Both the position numbers and the translations under genes were made by a program. A stretch of DNA of 64,000 nt from Pigmentiphaga sp. H8 (GTDB lineage Bacteria > Pseudomonadota > Gammaproteobacteria > Burkholderiales > Burkholderiaceae_B), in assembly GCF_003854895.1 (NCBI RefSeq), contig NZ_CP033966.1:1612001-1676000 (forward strand), in the 5' to 3' direction. The notes beneath the pieces were generated by a model that was not told the DNA's origin, searched no databases, and saw only the letters and a list, made by a program, of their open reading frames with translations. Positions 50,998 to 59,185 of this stretch are shown here, piece by piece (the first letter of the stretch is position 1; each line of letters begins with the position of its first letter).

Positions 50998-51848
50998 ACG
51001 CCATCGACGCGGTCATCGCCGGCGCGGTAGTGGTCTGCGTATCGCTGCTGGTCTGGATCGCCTGCGGGCTGGTGCGCGACAGCCTTGCCCGCTATCGGGC
51101 GGTGTTCACCGAGACTGCGCGCGTCCGCATGAGCGAGTTCTTCCTGTTCGTCGATGTGAACCAGCTGTGGGTGGCGCACGTGGCGGTGATCGGCCTCCTG
51201 GCCGCCGCCTGTGGATGGTTCGCGCAAAGCTGGGTCTTTGCCGCCGCCGGCGCGGCGGCCGGGGCGTGGCTGCCGCGCCAGGCCGCCCGCCACCTGCGCG
51301 CGCGCCGCATGCGCAGGTTCGATGCGCAACTGCCCGACGCGCTGCTGGCCCTGGCCAGCGCCTTGCGCGCCGGCGCCAGTCTGCAGGCCGGCCTGCGCCA
51401 GATCGCGGCCGAAGGCGAAGCGCCGCTGGCCCAGGAGTTCACGCTGCTGATGCGCGAGCAGCGCTTCGGTGTCGGCATGGACCAGTCGCTGGCGAACCTG
51501 CATGCGCGCATGCCCACCGAGGCGGCCAGCCTGGTCGCTTCGGCGCTGCGGATCGCCGCCGACACGGGCGGCAACCTGGCCGAGACGCTGGAGCGGATAG
51601 GCACGACCGTGCGCGCGCGGCTGCACATGGAAGGGCGGGTGCGGGCGCTGACGGCCCAGGGCCGGTTGCAGGCCAGGGTGGTGGGGGTGCTGCCGTGGCT
51701 GTTGCTGGCCGCGCTGCACCGCCTGGAGCCCGAGGCCATGGAGCGTCTGTGGACCACCCCCGAGGGATGGGCCGTGCTGGCCCTGGTCGCGGCGCTGGAC
51801 CTCCTCGGGTTGTGGATGATCGCCCGCATCGTCCGGATCGACATATGA
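50994..51848 (+). CDS. tadB: TadB inner-membrane platform protein
   Basis: A 284-residue T2SS-F-domain protein from the ATG at 50994. Membrane segments flank a cytoplasmic domain with FDAQLPDALLALASALRAGASLQAGL (in pieces) and RIAADTGGNLAETLERI. With TadC it forms the inner-membrane platform contacted by the ATPase. It overlaps the ATPase stop by 4 bases. TadC starts 44 bases after its stop, with a ribosome site between. Confidence 0.92.
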   Translation: MNAIDAVIAGAVVVCVSLLVWIACGLVRDSLARYRAVFTETARVRMSEFFLFVDVNQLWVAHVAVIGLLAAACGWFAQSWVFAAAGAAAGAWLPRQAARHLRARRMRRFDAQLPDALLALASALRAGASLQAGLRQIAAEGEAPLAQEFTLLMREQRFGVGMDQSLANLHARMPTEAASLVASALRIAADTGGNLAETLERIGTTVRARLHMEGRVRALTAQGRLQARVVGVLPWLLLAALHRLEPEAMERLWTTPEGWAVLALVAALDLLGLWMIARIVRIDI

Positions 51849-51891
51849 AGCGAAAGTGGAAATTCGCCAAAGAGGCCGCCGCGAGGTCGGC

Positions 51892-52761
51892 ATGGACATG
51901 ACCGCGCTGCTGATCGGCGTGGCCGTGGCGGCGCTCGCGGCCCTGGCCTGCCTGCTGGTCATCGATCCGCCCGCCTTGCCGGACCGGACGGCCGAGGCGC
52001 CGCCGCGCGCGTTCCGGCTGGCCTGGCCCCTGGTCTCGGCGGCGGCCCACTACGGCCGGCCGTGGCTCTCGTGGCAGCGCCGGCGCCGCATCGAATCCCA
52101 ACTCGTCCAGGCCGGTTTGCGTCACGGCCTGGCGCCCATCCACATCCTCGGGGCGCAGGTGCTGTGCGCCTGCGCCGGCGGGCTGGCCGCCGCGCTGCTG
52201 GCGGCGCCGTGGACCGGCGTTGCCGCGCTGGCCGCATGGAGCGCGGCCGGCGCGGCGGCAGGCGCGGCCTACCCGCGTTTCTGGCTGCGCGACCGCGTGC
52301 GCGGCAGGCGGCGGGACATCCTGCGGGCCTTGCCGTTCGTGCTCGACATGACGACCCTGTGCGTCGAGGCCGGCCTGCATGTGGGCGCGGCCTTGCAGCA
52401 GGCGGTCCTGAAAGGGCCGCCCGGACCGCTGCGCGACGAACTGCGCCGGGTGCTGGGCGACGTGCGTACCGGCGTACCGCGCACGCGCGCGCTCAAGGAC
52501 ATGGCCGAACGCCTGGAGATCCCCGAGATACGCGCCTGGACCGGCACATTGGCCCAGGCCGACGCACTGGGCATGAACCTCGCGCCCATCCTGCGCGGGC
52601 AGTCCGACCAGCGCCGCGCCGAACGCTTCCTGCGTGCCGAGCGCCTGGCGCTGGAGGCGCCGGTCAAGATGCTGCTGCCGCTGATCGCCTGCATCTTCCC
52701 GTGCTCCTTCGTCGTGATCGGCTTTCCGATCGCGGTCAAGCTCATGGACATGGGCGGGTAG
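51892..52761 (+). CDS. tadC: TadC inner-membrane platform protein
   Basis: A 289-residue protein from the ATG at 51892, preceded by GAGGTC; an in-frame GTG at 51856 has a weaker context. Its F-domain blocks are ALPFVLDMTTLCVEAGLHVGAALQQ (in pieces) and ADALGMNLAPILR, with helices at both ends (LLIGVAVAALAALACLLVI and LLPLIACIFPCSFVVIGF). It is the second platform subunit of the Tad system. Confidence 0.92.
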   Translation: MDMTALLIGVAVAALAALACLLVIDPPALPDRTAEAPPRAFRLAWPLVSAAAHYGRPWLSWQRRRRIESQLVQAGLRHGLAPIHILGAQVLCACAGGLAAALLAAPWTGVAALAAWSAAGAAAGAAYPRFWLRDRVRGRRRDILRALPFVLDMTTLCVEAGLHVGAALQQAVLKGPPGPLRDELRRVLGDVRTGVPRTRALKDMAERLEIPEIRAWTGTLAQADALGMNLAPILRGQSDQRRAERFLRAERLALEAPVKMLLPLIACIFPCSFVVIGFPIAVKLMDMGG

Positions 52762-52765
52762 CGGC

Positions 52766-53095
52766 ATGGGCTGGCGCCGTGCGACCACGTGCCTGGACCG
52801 GCTGCGGGGATGGCTGGGGCGGGCGCCGCCGGGACCGGGCGAGGGCCTGTGGATCGTTCCGTGCCGGGCCATACATACTGTCGGCATGGCTTGGCCCGTC
52901 GATGCCGTGTTCGTGGATCGGCGGGGCAGGGTGCTGCGCATCGTGCCGGCACTGCGCCCGGGACGGGCGGCCTGTTGCTGGCGCGCGTGGGGGGTGCTGG
53001 AACTGGCGGCCGGAGAAGCCGCGAGGCTGGGGTGGAAGGAGGGGGAACGAGCGGGCCGGCGCCGCGTATCGACGCCGATGCGCACCGGCCCATGA
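52766..53095 (+). CDS. DUF192 protein at the end of the Tad locus
   Basis: A 109-residue protein with the DUF192 signature LWIVPCRAIHTVGMAWPVDA, VFVDRRGRVLRIVPALRPGR and VLELAAGEAARLGW. The function of the family is unknown. The C-terminal 15 residues are a basic tail. It starts 4 bases after tadC, so it is the last gene of the Tad operon. It may be a small accessory factor for assembly. It has no signal peptide. Confidence 0.85.
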   Translation: MGWRRATTCLDRLRGWLGRAPPGPGEGLWIVPCRAIHTVGMAWPVDAVFVDRRGRVLRIVPALRPGRAACCWRAWGVLELAAGEAARLGWKEGERAGRRRVSTPMRTGP

Positions 53096-53128
53096 AGCGG
53101 ATGCGGCGCGGGCCGCACCCCGCGAGCG

Positions 53129-54550
53129 TCAGCCGCGCGTCTCGTCCAGCACGCGCTGCGCTTCCTCGCGCACGCGCACCGGAGCGGTGCCGCCTATGTG
53201 CGAGCGCGACGCCACGGAACCTTCCAGCGTTAGCACCGCGTGGATGTCCTCGCCCACCAGCGGATGGAAGGCGCGCAGCTCGTCCACCGACAGGTCGGCC
53301 AGGTCGCAGCCGCGTTCCACGCAGGCACGCACGGCCAGCGCGACCGCTTCGTGCGCGTCGCGGAAGGGCACGCCCTTCTTGACCAGGTAGTCGGCCAGGT
53401 CGGTGGCGGTGGAGAAGCCTTGCAGCGCGGCGGCGCGCATGGCGTCGGGCTTGACCTGGATGCCGCCGGCCATGTCGACGAAGATGCGCAGGGTGTCGCG
53501 CACGGTGTCGGCGGTGTCGAACAGGCCTTCCTTGTCTTCCTGGTTGTCCTTGTTGTAGGCCAGGGGCTGGCCCTTCATCAGGGTCAGCAGCGCCACCAGG
53601 TGGCCGTTCACGCGTCCGGTCTTGCCGCGCGCCAGTTCGGGCACGTCGGGGTTCTTCTTCTGCGGCATGATGGAGCTGCCGGTGCAGAAGCGGTCGGCCA
53701 GGTCGATGAAGCCCACGCGCGGGCTCATCCACAGCACCAGCTCTTCCGACAGGCGCGAGATGTGCGTCATGACCAGCGCGCCGGCGGCGCAGAACTCGAT
53801 CGCGAAGTCGCGGTCGGACACGGCGTCCAGCGAGTTGCGGCACACGCCGTCGAAGCCCAGCGTGCGGGCCACGCGTTCGCGGTCGATGGGGTAGGAGGTG
53901 CCGGCCAGCGCGGCGGCGCCCAGCGGCAGGCGGTTGACCCGCTTGCGGCAGTCGGCCAGGCGCTCGGCGTCGCGGCCGAACATTTCGGCATAGGCCAGCA
54001 GGTGGTGGCCGAAGGTGACGGGCTGCGCGACCTGCAGGTGGGTGAAGCCGGGCAGGATGGTGTCGGCGTGCTGCAGCGCGAGCGTGGCCAGCGCGTGGCG
54101 CAGCTGGCGCAGCAGGTCGGTCAGCGTGTCGATCTCGGCGCGCAGCCACAGCCGGATGTCGGTGGCGACCTGGTCGTTGCGCGAGCGGCCCGTGTGCAGG
54201 CGCTTGCCGGCGTCGCCCACCAGCTCGGTCAGGCGGCGTTCGATGTTCAGGTGCACGTCTTCCAGGTCGAGCAGCCATTCGAAGCGGCCGGCGTCGATCT
54301 CGGTTTCGATGGCGGCCATGCCGCGGCGGATGTCGGCAAGGTCCTGCTGGGTCAGGATGCCGACGGCGTGCAGCATGTCGGCATGCGCCAGCGAACCCTG
54401 GATGTCGAACTTGGCCAGGCGTTTGTCGAAGTCCACCGAAGCGGTGTACCGTTTGACGAGGTCGGACACCGGTTCGGAGAACCGGGCTGACCAAGCTTCG
54501 GCCTTCTTGGCGAACTGGTCTTGGGGGCGGGGGTCGGTCGATTTGGACAT
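53129..54550 (-). CDS. argH: Argininosuccinate lyase
   Basis: A 473-residue enzyme that splits argininosuccinate into arginine and fumarate, the last step of arginine synthesis. HTGRSRNDQVATD (119-131), the His171-containing GFTHLQVAQPVTFGHH and the catalytic loop GSSIMPQKKNPD (291-302, serine 293) are intact. Length is normal. It converges with the Tad operon. It is divergent from the LytTR gene, the two starts being 22 bases apart on overlapping promoter DNA. Confidence 0.97.
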   Translation of the reverse strand: MSKSTDPRPQDQFAKKAEAWSARFSEPVSDLVKRYTASVDFDKRLAKFDIQGSLAHADMLHAVGILTQQDLADIRRGMAAIETEIDAGRFEWLLDLEDVHLNIERRLTELVGDAGKRLHTGRSRNDQVATDIRLWLRAEIDTLTDLLRQLRHALATLALQHADTILPGFTHLQVAQPVTFGHHLLAYAEMFGRDAERLADCRKRVNRLPLGAAALAGTSYPIDRERVARTLGFDGVCRNSLDAVSDRDFAIEFCAAGALVMTHISRLSEELVLWMSPRVGFIDLADRFCTGSSIMPQKKNPDVPELARGKTGRVNGHLVALLTLMKGQPLAYNKDNQEDKEGLFDTADTVRDTLRIFVDMAGGIQVKPDAMRAAALQGFSTATDLADYLVKKGVPFRDAHEAVALAVRACVERGCDLADLSVDELRAFHPLVGEDIHAVLTLEGSVASRSHIGGTAPVRVREEAQRVLDETRG

Positions 54551-54572
54551 GGCGCGGATTATAAAGCGGGTT

Positions 54573-55349
54573 ATGGCGGTTACTGTATCGGGAACGGGCT
54601 CGCCCGGGGTGCTGGTGGTGGGGCGGGACGCGGCGTTCTGCCGTCGCCTGTCGGCGCAGCTCAGGACGCTGGCCAGGCGTTTGCCGCTGCATCTGCTGCC
54701 GCCCGCCGTGGGCGCCGACCAGGCGCGGCGGGTCGAACCGGCTCCTGGCGTGGCGCTGCTCGACCTGGACCTGCCGGATGCCCAGGGCTACGCGCTGGCC
54801 CGGGCCTGGGAACGGTCGGGCCCGCGATTGGTGCTGCTGCTGCCCTCGCTCGACAGTCTCCCCCAGGCCGAGCAACTGCGCGCGGCCGACCGGCTGGTGC
54901 CGCCCATACGTATCGACCGGCTGGAGCAGGCGCTGCGGCGCGCGCTGGGCACCGGGTACTCGCCCGACGCCCTGATGGCCCAGGGACGCGAGGGCACGGT
55001 GGCGGTGCCGGTGGACGAGGTGCTCTACCTGCGCGCCGACGGCAAATACGTCAGCCTGCGCACCCGCCAGGGCGAATTCCTGACCGATCGCGCGCTGGCC
55101 GACCTGTCGCGCGCCTTTCCCGAACGCTTCGTCCAGGCCCATCGCAACGCGCTGGTGGCCCGCTCGGCCATCGCCGGCGCGCGCCTGGTCACCCCGGAAC
55201 TTACCGGGGGGGATGCCGATCCCTACTGGGAACTGCTGCTGCATGGCGTGCCCGACCGTATCGCGGTGGCGCGCCGGCGCTGGCCGCTGGTGCGGCGCTG
55301 CCTGCCGCAAGGCCGGGCGGCCCAGTTCCTTTCCCCGGAGGCGATTTGA
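54573..55349 (+). CDS. LytTR-family response regulator with degenerate receiver domain
   Basis: A 258-residue protein. The N-terminal half is receiver-like: the phospho-acceptor equivalent Asp64 is in VALLDLDLPDAQG. The usual conserved Lys is replaced by Pro (RLVPPIRID, about 110-111), and only one acidic pocket residue (Asp19) remains. The C-terminal half is a LytTR DNA-binding domain (VDEVLYLRADGKYVSLRT, FVQAHRNALVA). It sits next to argH, as algR does in pseudomonads, but no sensor kinase is in the window. The gene may act without phosphorylation. The ATG at 54549 is an alternative start. Confidence 0.85.
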   Translation: MAVTVSGTGSPGVLVVGRDAAFCRRLSAQLRTLARRLPLHLLPPAVGADQARRVEPAPGVALLDLDLPDAQGYALARAWERSGPRLVLLLPSLDSLPQAEQLRAADRLVPPIRIDRLEQALRRALGTGYSPDALMAQGREGTVAVPVDEVLYLRADGKYVSLRTRQGEFLTDRALADLSRAFPERFVQAHRNALVARSAIAGARLVTPELTGGDADPYWELLLHGVPDRIAVARRRWPLVRRCLPQGRAAQFLSPEAI

Positions 55350-56479
55350 CCGATACCGCCGTCGAATTGATCGACGACCTGGGCAGCCTCGATCCGGCCG
55401 CCTGGGATGTCCTGGCCGCCGGCAACCCCTTCGTCGCGCACGCCTACCTGCACGGGCTGCAGGCCACCGGCTGCGCCGCCCGGCGCACGGGCTGGCAGCC
55501 CACCTGCCTGGTGCTGCGGCGGGAGGGCGAACTGGTGGGCGCCATGCCGCTGTACGTGAAGTCCCATTCCCGGGGCGAATACGTGTTCGACCAGGCCTGG
55601 GCGGAAGCCTTCGAGCGTCATGGCCTGCCGTACTACCCCAAGCTGCTGTGCGCCGTGCCGTTCACCCCCGTGGGCGGTCCGCGACTGCTGGCGGCGGCCC
55701 ACGAGGACCGTGTGCTGCTGGCCCGCGCCGCGATCGAGGTCGCGCGGCAGGCGGGCGTCTCTTCCCTGCACGTGCTGTTTCCCCGCGACGAAGACCTGCG
55801 GGCGCTGCGCGAGGCCGGCTACATGCTGCGCGAAGGGGTCCAGTTCCACTGGCGCAACGACGGCTACGCCAGCTTCGACGCCTTCCTGGGCGCCATGAAC
55901 CATGACAAGCGCAAGAAGGTCCGCCAGGACCGCAAGAAGGTCGAACAGGCGGGCATACGCTTCCGGCACCTGCGCGGCGCGGCCATCTCCGCCGACGACC
56001 TGGCTTTCTTCTACCGCTGCTACGCCGCCACCTATGCCAATCATTGGTCCTCGCCCTACCTGAAGCCGGCCTTCTTCGAGGCGCTGCACGCGGCCATGCC
56101 CGAGGCGCTGTTGCTGGTCATGGCCGAGCGGCAGGGCGAGCCGGTCGCCTGCGCGCTGAACGTGGCCGCCGGCGACACCTTGTACGGCCGCTACTGGGGC
56201 TGCGTGGACTTCGTGTCGGGCCTGCACTTCGAGACCTGCTACCTGCAGGCGATCGACTATTGCATCGCCCACGGGATCGCCCATTTCGAGGGCGGCGCCC
56301 AGGGCGTGCACAAGATGTCGCGCGGCCTGCTGCCGGTGCCCACCTGGTCGGCGCACTGGGTGGCCGATGAACGCTTCGCCGCCGCCATCGCCGATTTCCT
56401 GGATCGCGAGACCCGCGGCATGAACCGGTACCTGGACGAGCTGGAGTCGCACACACCCTTCAAGGCGCCGGCCGACTGA
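55346..56479 (+). CDS. FemAB-like GNAT acyltransferase (TTG start)
   Basis: A 377-residue protein of the peptidogalycan-biosynthesis/DUF482-type GNAT group (two GNAT-like lobes). Features are AGNPFVAHAYLHGLQATGCAA in pieces, PYYPKLLCAVPFTPVGGPRLL in pieces, NHDKRKKVRQDRKKVEQAG and GLHFETCYLQAIDYCIAHGI (20 residues). Start choice: no ATG or GTG fits, but TTG at 55346 overlaps the previous stop (TTGA) and follows a CGGAGG ribosome site at ideal spacing, so translation is coupled to the LytTR gene. The substrate is unknown. Confidence 0.85.
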   Translation: MTDTAVELIDDLGSLDPAAWDVLAAGNPFVAHAYLHGLQATGCAARRTGWQPTCLVLRREGELVGAMPLYVKSHSRGEYVFDQAWAEAFERHGLPYYPKLLCAVPFTPVGGPRLLAAAHEDRVLLARAAIEVARQAGVSSLHVLFPRDEDLRALREAGYMLREGVQFHWRNDGYASFDAFLGAMNHDKRKKVRQDRKKVEQAGIRFRHLRGAAISADDLAFFYRCYAATYANHWSSPYLKPAFFEALHAAMPEALLLVMAERQGEPVACALNVAAGDTLYGRYWGCVDFVSGLHFETCYLQAIDYCIAHGIAHFEGGAQGVHKMSRGLLPVPTWSAHWVADERFAAAIADFLDRETRGMNRYLDELESHTPFKAPAD

Positions 56480-56558
56480 CGGGGCAGGGCGGCTGCCCGG
56501 GACGTCGGCGGGCCATCGGCCTTATGATGTGAGCTACTCCTCGGCACTGACTTACACG

Positions 56559-58619
56559 ATGAAAGGCAATTTCTTCAACCTCTACGCGCACGGATTCGCG
56601 CGGGTGGCGGTGGGCGTGCCCCGCTGCAAGGTGGCCGATCCCGCGTTCAACGCGGCGCAGACGCTGGACCTGGCGCGGCAGGCGGTCGCGCAGGGAGCGG
56701 CGCTGGTGGCGTTTCCCGAACTGGGCCTTTCCGCCTATACCTGCGACGACCTGTTCCACCAGGGGGCGCTGCTGGAGGCCTGCGAACAGGCGCTGGGCGA
56801 CATCGTGGCCGGGTCCGCCGGGCTGTCCGCCGCGCTGATCGTGGGGCTGCCCCTAAGGGTGAACCATTCCCTGTTCAACTGCGCCGTGGTGGTGGCGCGG
56901 GGACGCATCCTGGGCGTCGTGCCCAAGACCTACCTGCCCAACTACGGCGAGTTCTACGAAGCGCGCCAGTTCACCTCCGGCGACTGCACGGTGGCCACCC
57001 AGGTCGAACTGGCCGGCCAGCGGGCACCTTTCGGGCCGGCCCAGCTGTTCGAGGTGGCCGACGTGCCGGGGCTGCGCTTTCACGTGGAAATCTGCGAGGA
57101 CGTGTGGGTGCCGATCCCGCCGTCGTCCTTCGCGGCGCTGGCGGGGGCCAGCGTGCTGGTGAACCTGTCGGCGTCGAACATCGTGGTGGGCAAGTCGGGA
57201 TACCGCCACCAACTGGTCAGCCAGCAGTCGGCGCGCTGCCTGGCCGCCTACCTGTACACGTCGGCGGGCCGGGGCGAATCGTCCACCGACCTGGCCTGGG
57301 ACGGCCAGTCCATCATCTACGAGAACGGCGAGCTGCTGGCCGAGTCCGGCCGTTTCCTGGACGACTCGCATCTGATCCTGGCCGACGTCGATCTCGAGCG
57401 CCTGTCGCACGAGCGCATGCGGCAGACCACGTTCGGCCAGTCGGTGCTGCGCCACAAGGCCGAGGCCGAGCGGTTCCAGACCGTTTCCTTCGAGATCGGC
57501 CTGGCCGCGGACCAGCCCCTGGCGCTGCGGCGCCGGGTCGAGCGCTTCCCCTACGTGCCGGCCGACCGCCGGCGCCGCGACGAACGCTGCGACGAGGTCT
57601 ACAACATCCAGGTCCAGGCGCTGGTGCAGCGGCTGTCGGCCATAGGCATGGACAAGGTGGTGATCGGCGTGTCCGGGGGACTGGACTCGACCCATGCGCT
57701 GCTGGTCTGCGCCAAGGCCATGGACCGCCTGAACCTGCCGCGGGCGAACATCATCGGCGTGACCATGCCGGGCTTCGCCACCAGCGGGCGTACCCTGCAG
57801 CAGGCACGCGCGCTGATGCGCGTGGTCGGCTGCACGGCCATGGAGATCGACATCCGGCCCAGCTGCACGCAGATGCTCCAGGACATCGGGCACCCGTACG
57901 CCTCGGGCCAGGAGGTCTACGACATCACCTTCGAGAACGTGCAGGCCGGCGAGCGCACCAGCCACCTGTTCCGGCTGGCCAATTTCCACAATGCCATCGT
58001 GATCGGCACCGGCGACCTGAGCGAACTGGCGCTGGGCTGGTGCACCTATGGCGTGGGCGACCACATGTCGCACTACAACGTCAACGCCAGCGTGCCCAAG
58101 ACCCTGATCACCCACCTGGTGCGCTGGGTGGCCGAGACGGGCAAGGTGGGCGACGGCAGCCAGGTGCTGCTGGACATCCTGGGCACCGAGATCAGCCCGG
58201 AGCTGGTGCCGGGCAAGACCGATGGCGCGCCGGCGCAGCGGACCGAGCAGTTCATCGGGCCCTACGAACTGCAGGACTTCAACCTGTACTACATCCTGCG
58301 CTATGGCTTCGCGCCTTCGAAGGTCGCTTTCCTGGCGCTGGCCGCCTGGCACGACCGCGAGCGCGGCGACTGGCCCGAGGAAGCGCACGTGCCGCGCAAC
58401 CAGTACGAACTGGCCGCCATCAAGCGCAACCTGGGCATCTTCGTGCACCGGTTCTTCAAGACCAGCCAGTTCAAGCGTTCGTGCGTGCCCAACGCGCCCA
58501 AGGTCGGCTCGGGCGGCTCGCTGTCGCCGCGCGGCGACTGGCGCGCCCCCAGCGATTCCGAGGAAGTCGTCTGGAAGGCCGACCTCGCGAACATTCCCGA
58601 CTCCGCGCCGGACGCCTGA
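56559..58619 (+). CDS. nadE: Glutamine-dependent NAD+ synthetase
   Basis: A 686-residue two-domain enzyme that amidates deamido-NAD to NAD with glutamine as nitrogen source. The N-terminal nitrilase-type glutaminase has the Glu54-Lys123-Cys179 triad (AFPELGLSAY, VVPKTYLPNY, VEICEDVW). The C-terminal synthetase has the PP-loop GVSGGLDST near 370-378 and TGDLSELALGWCTYGVGDH (19). This is the long form, as in mycobacteria. It begins at the ATG at 56559, 80 bases after the acyltransferase. glnB follows 78 bases later, a pairing that matches PII control of this enzyme type. Confidence 0.95.
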   Translation: MKGNFFNLYAHGFARVAVGVPRCKVADPAFNAAQTLDLARQAVAQGAALVAFPELGLSAYTCDDLFHQGALLEACEQALGDIVAGSAGLSAALIVGLPLRVNHSLFNCAVVVARGRILGVVPKTYLPNYGEFYEARQFTSGDCTVATQVELAGQRAPFGPAQLFEVADVPGLRFHVEICEDVWVPIPPSSFAALAGASVLVNLSASNIVVGKSGYRHQLVSQQSARCLAAYLYTSAGRGESSTDLAWDGQSIIYENGELLAESGRFLDDSHLILADVDLERLSHERMRQTTFGQSVLRHKAEAERFQTVSFEIGLAADQPLALRRRVERFPYVPADRRRRDERCDEVYNIQVQALVQRLSAIGMDKVVIGVSGGLDSTHALLVCAKAMDRLNLPRANIIGVTMPGFATSGRTLQQARALMRVVGCTAMEIDIRPSCTQMLQDIGHPYASGQEVYDITFENVQAGERTSHLFRLANFHNAIVIGTGDLSELALGWCTYGVGDHMSHYNVNASVPKTLITHLVRWVAETGKVGDGSQVLLDILGTEISPELVPGKTDGAPAQRTEQFIGPYELQDFNLYYILRYGFAPSKVAFLALAAWHDRERGDWPEEAHVPRNQYELAAIKRNLGIFVHRFFKTSQFKRSCVPNAPKVGSGGSLSPRGDWRAPSDSEEVVWKADLANIPDSAPDA

Positions 58620-58638
58620 GGGCGGGCGCCCGGCCGGC

Positions 58639-58644
58639 TACAAT
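58639..58644 (+). promoter_or_regulatory. TACAAT -10-like element upstream of glnB
   Basis: GGCTACAAT at 58636-58644 lies 54 bases upstream of the glnB ATG, in the nadE-glnB gap. No clear -35 is at 17 bases. A similar TACAAT is at 60235-60240 between sbp and cysT and at 5443-5438 before the ligJ-like gene, so this may be the local promoter style. Confidence 0.4.
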
Positions 58645-58697
58645 CCCCCTTATCGCATCTTCGCCATTTCCGCCAGCGTTTCCACAAAGGTCCAGCC

Positions 58698-59036
<339 letters not shown>

Positions 59037-59071
59037 CCGGCCGGGCGGCAGTCGCCGCCCGCCGGCGTTCG

Positions 59072-59163
59072 CCATATATTTCTCACAAGAATAAAGAAAT
59101 GATGAATATATGGTTTGATGACATATGTGGATTTGTTACGTTTACGTCTTTCGCATCCACATA
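59072..59163. promoter_or_regulatory. AT-rich control region with two inverted repeats upstream of sbp
   Basis: The gap between glnB and sbp is unusually AT-rich. It contains CCATATAT (59072-59079) paired with ATATATGG (59106-59113), and TATGTGGAT (59124-59132) paired with ATCCACATA (59155-59163). The second pair ends 22 bases before the sbp start, near the AGAAGGA ribosome site. It likely holds the sulfate-starvation promoter with binding sites for a CysB/Cbl-like LysR activator; the sites were not compared with a profile. Confidence 0.5.
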
Positions 59164-59185
59164 GTCAGAAGAAGGACGCCGTTTC

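Noticed and set aside
43753..53095. Type II secretion or type IVa pilus operon
   Set aside because: Class III prepilin signals, CpaB, a short secretin, CpaF-type ATPase and separate TadB and TadC identify the Tad family.
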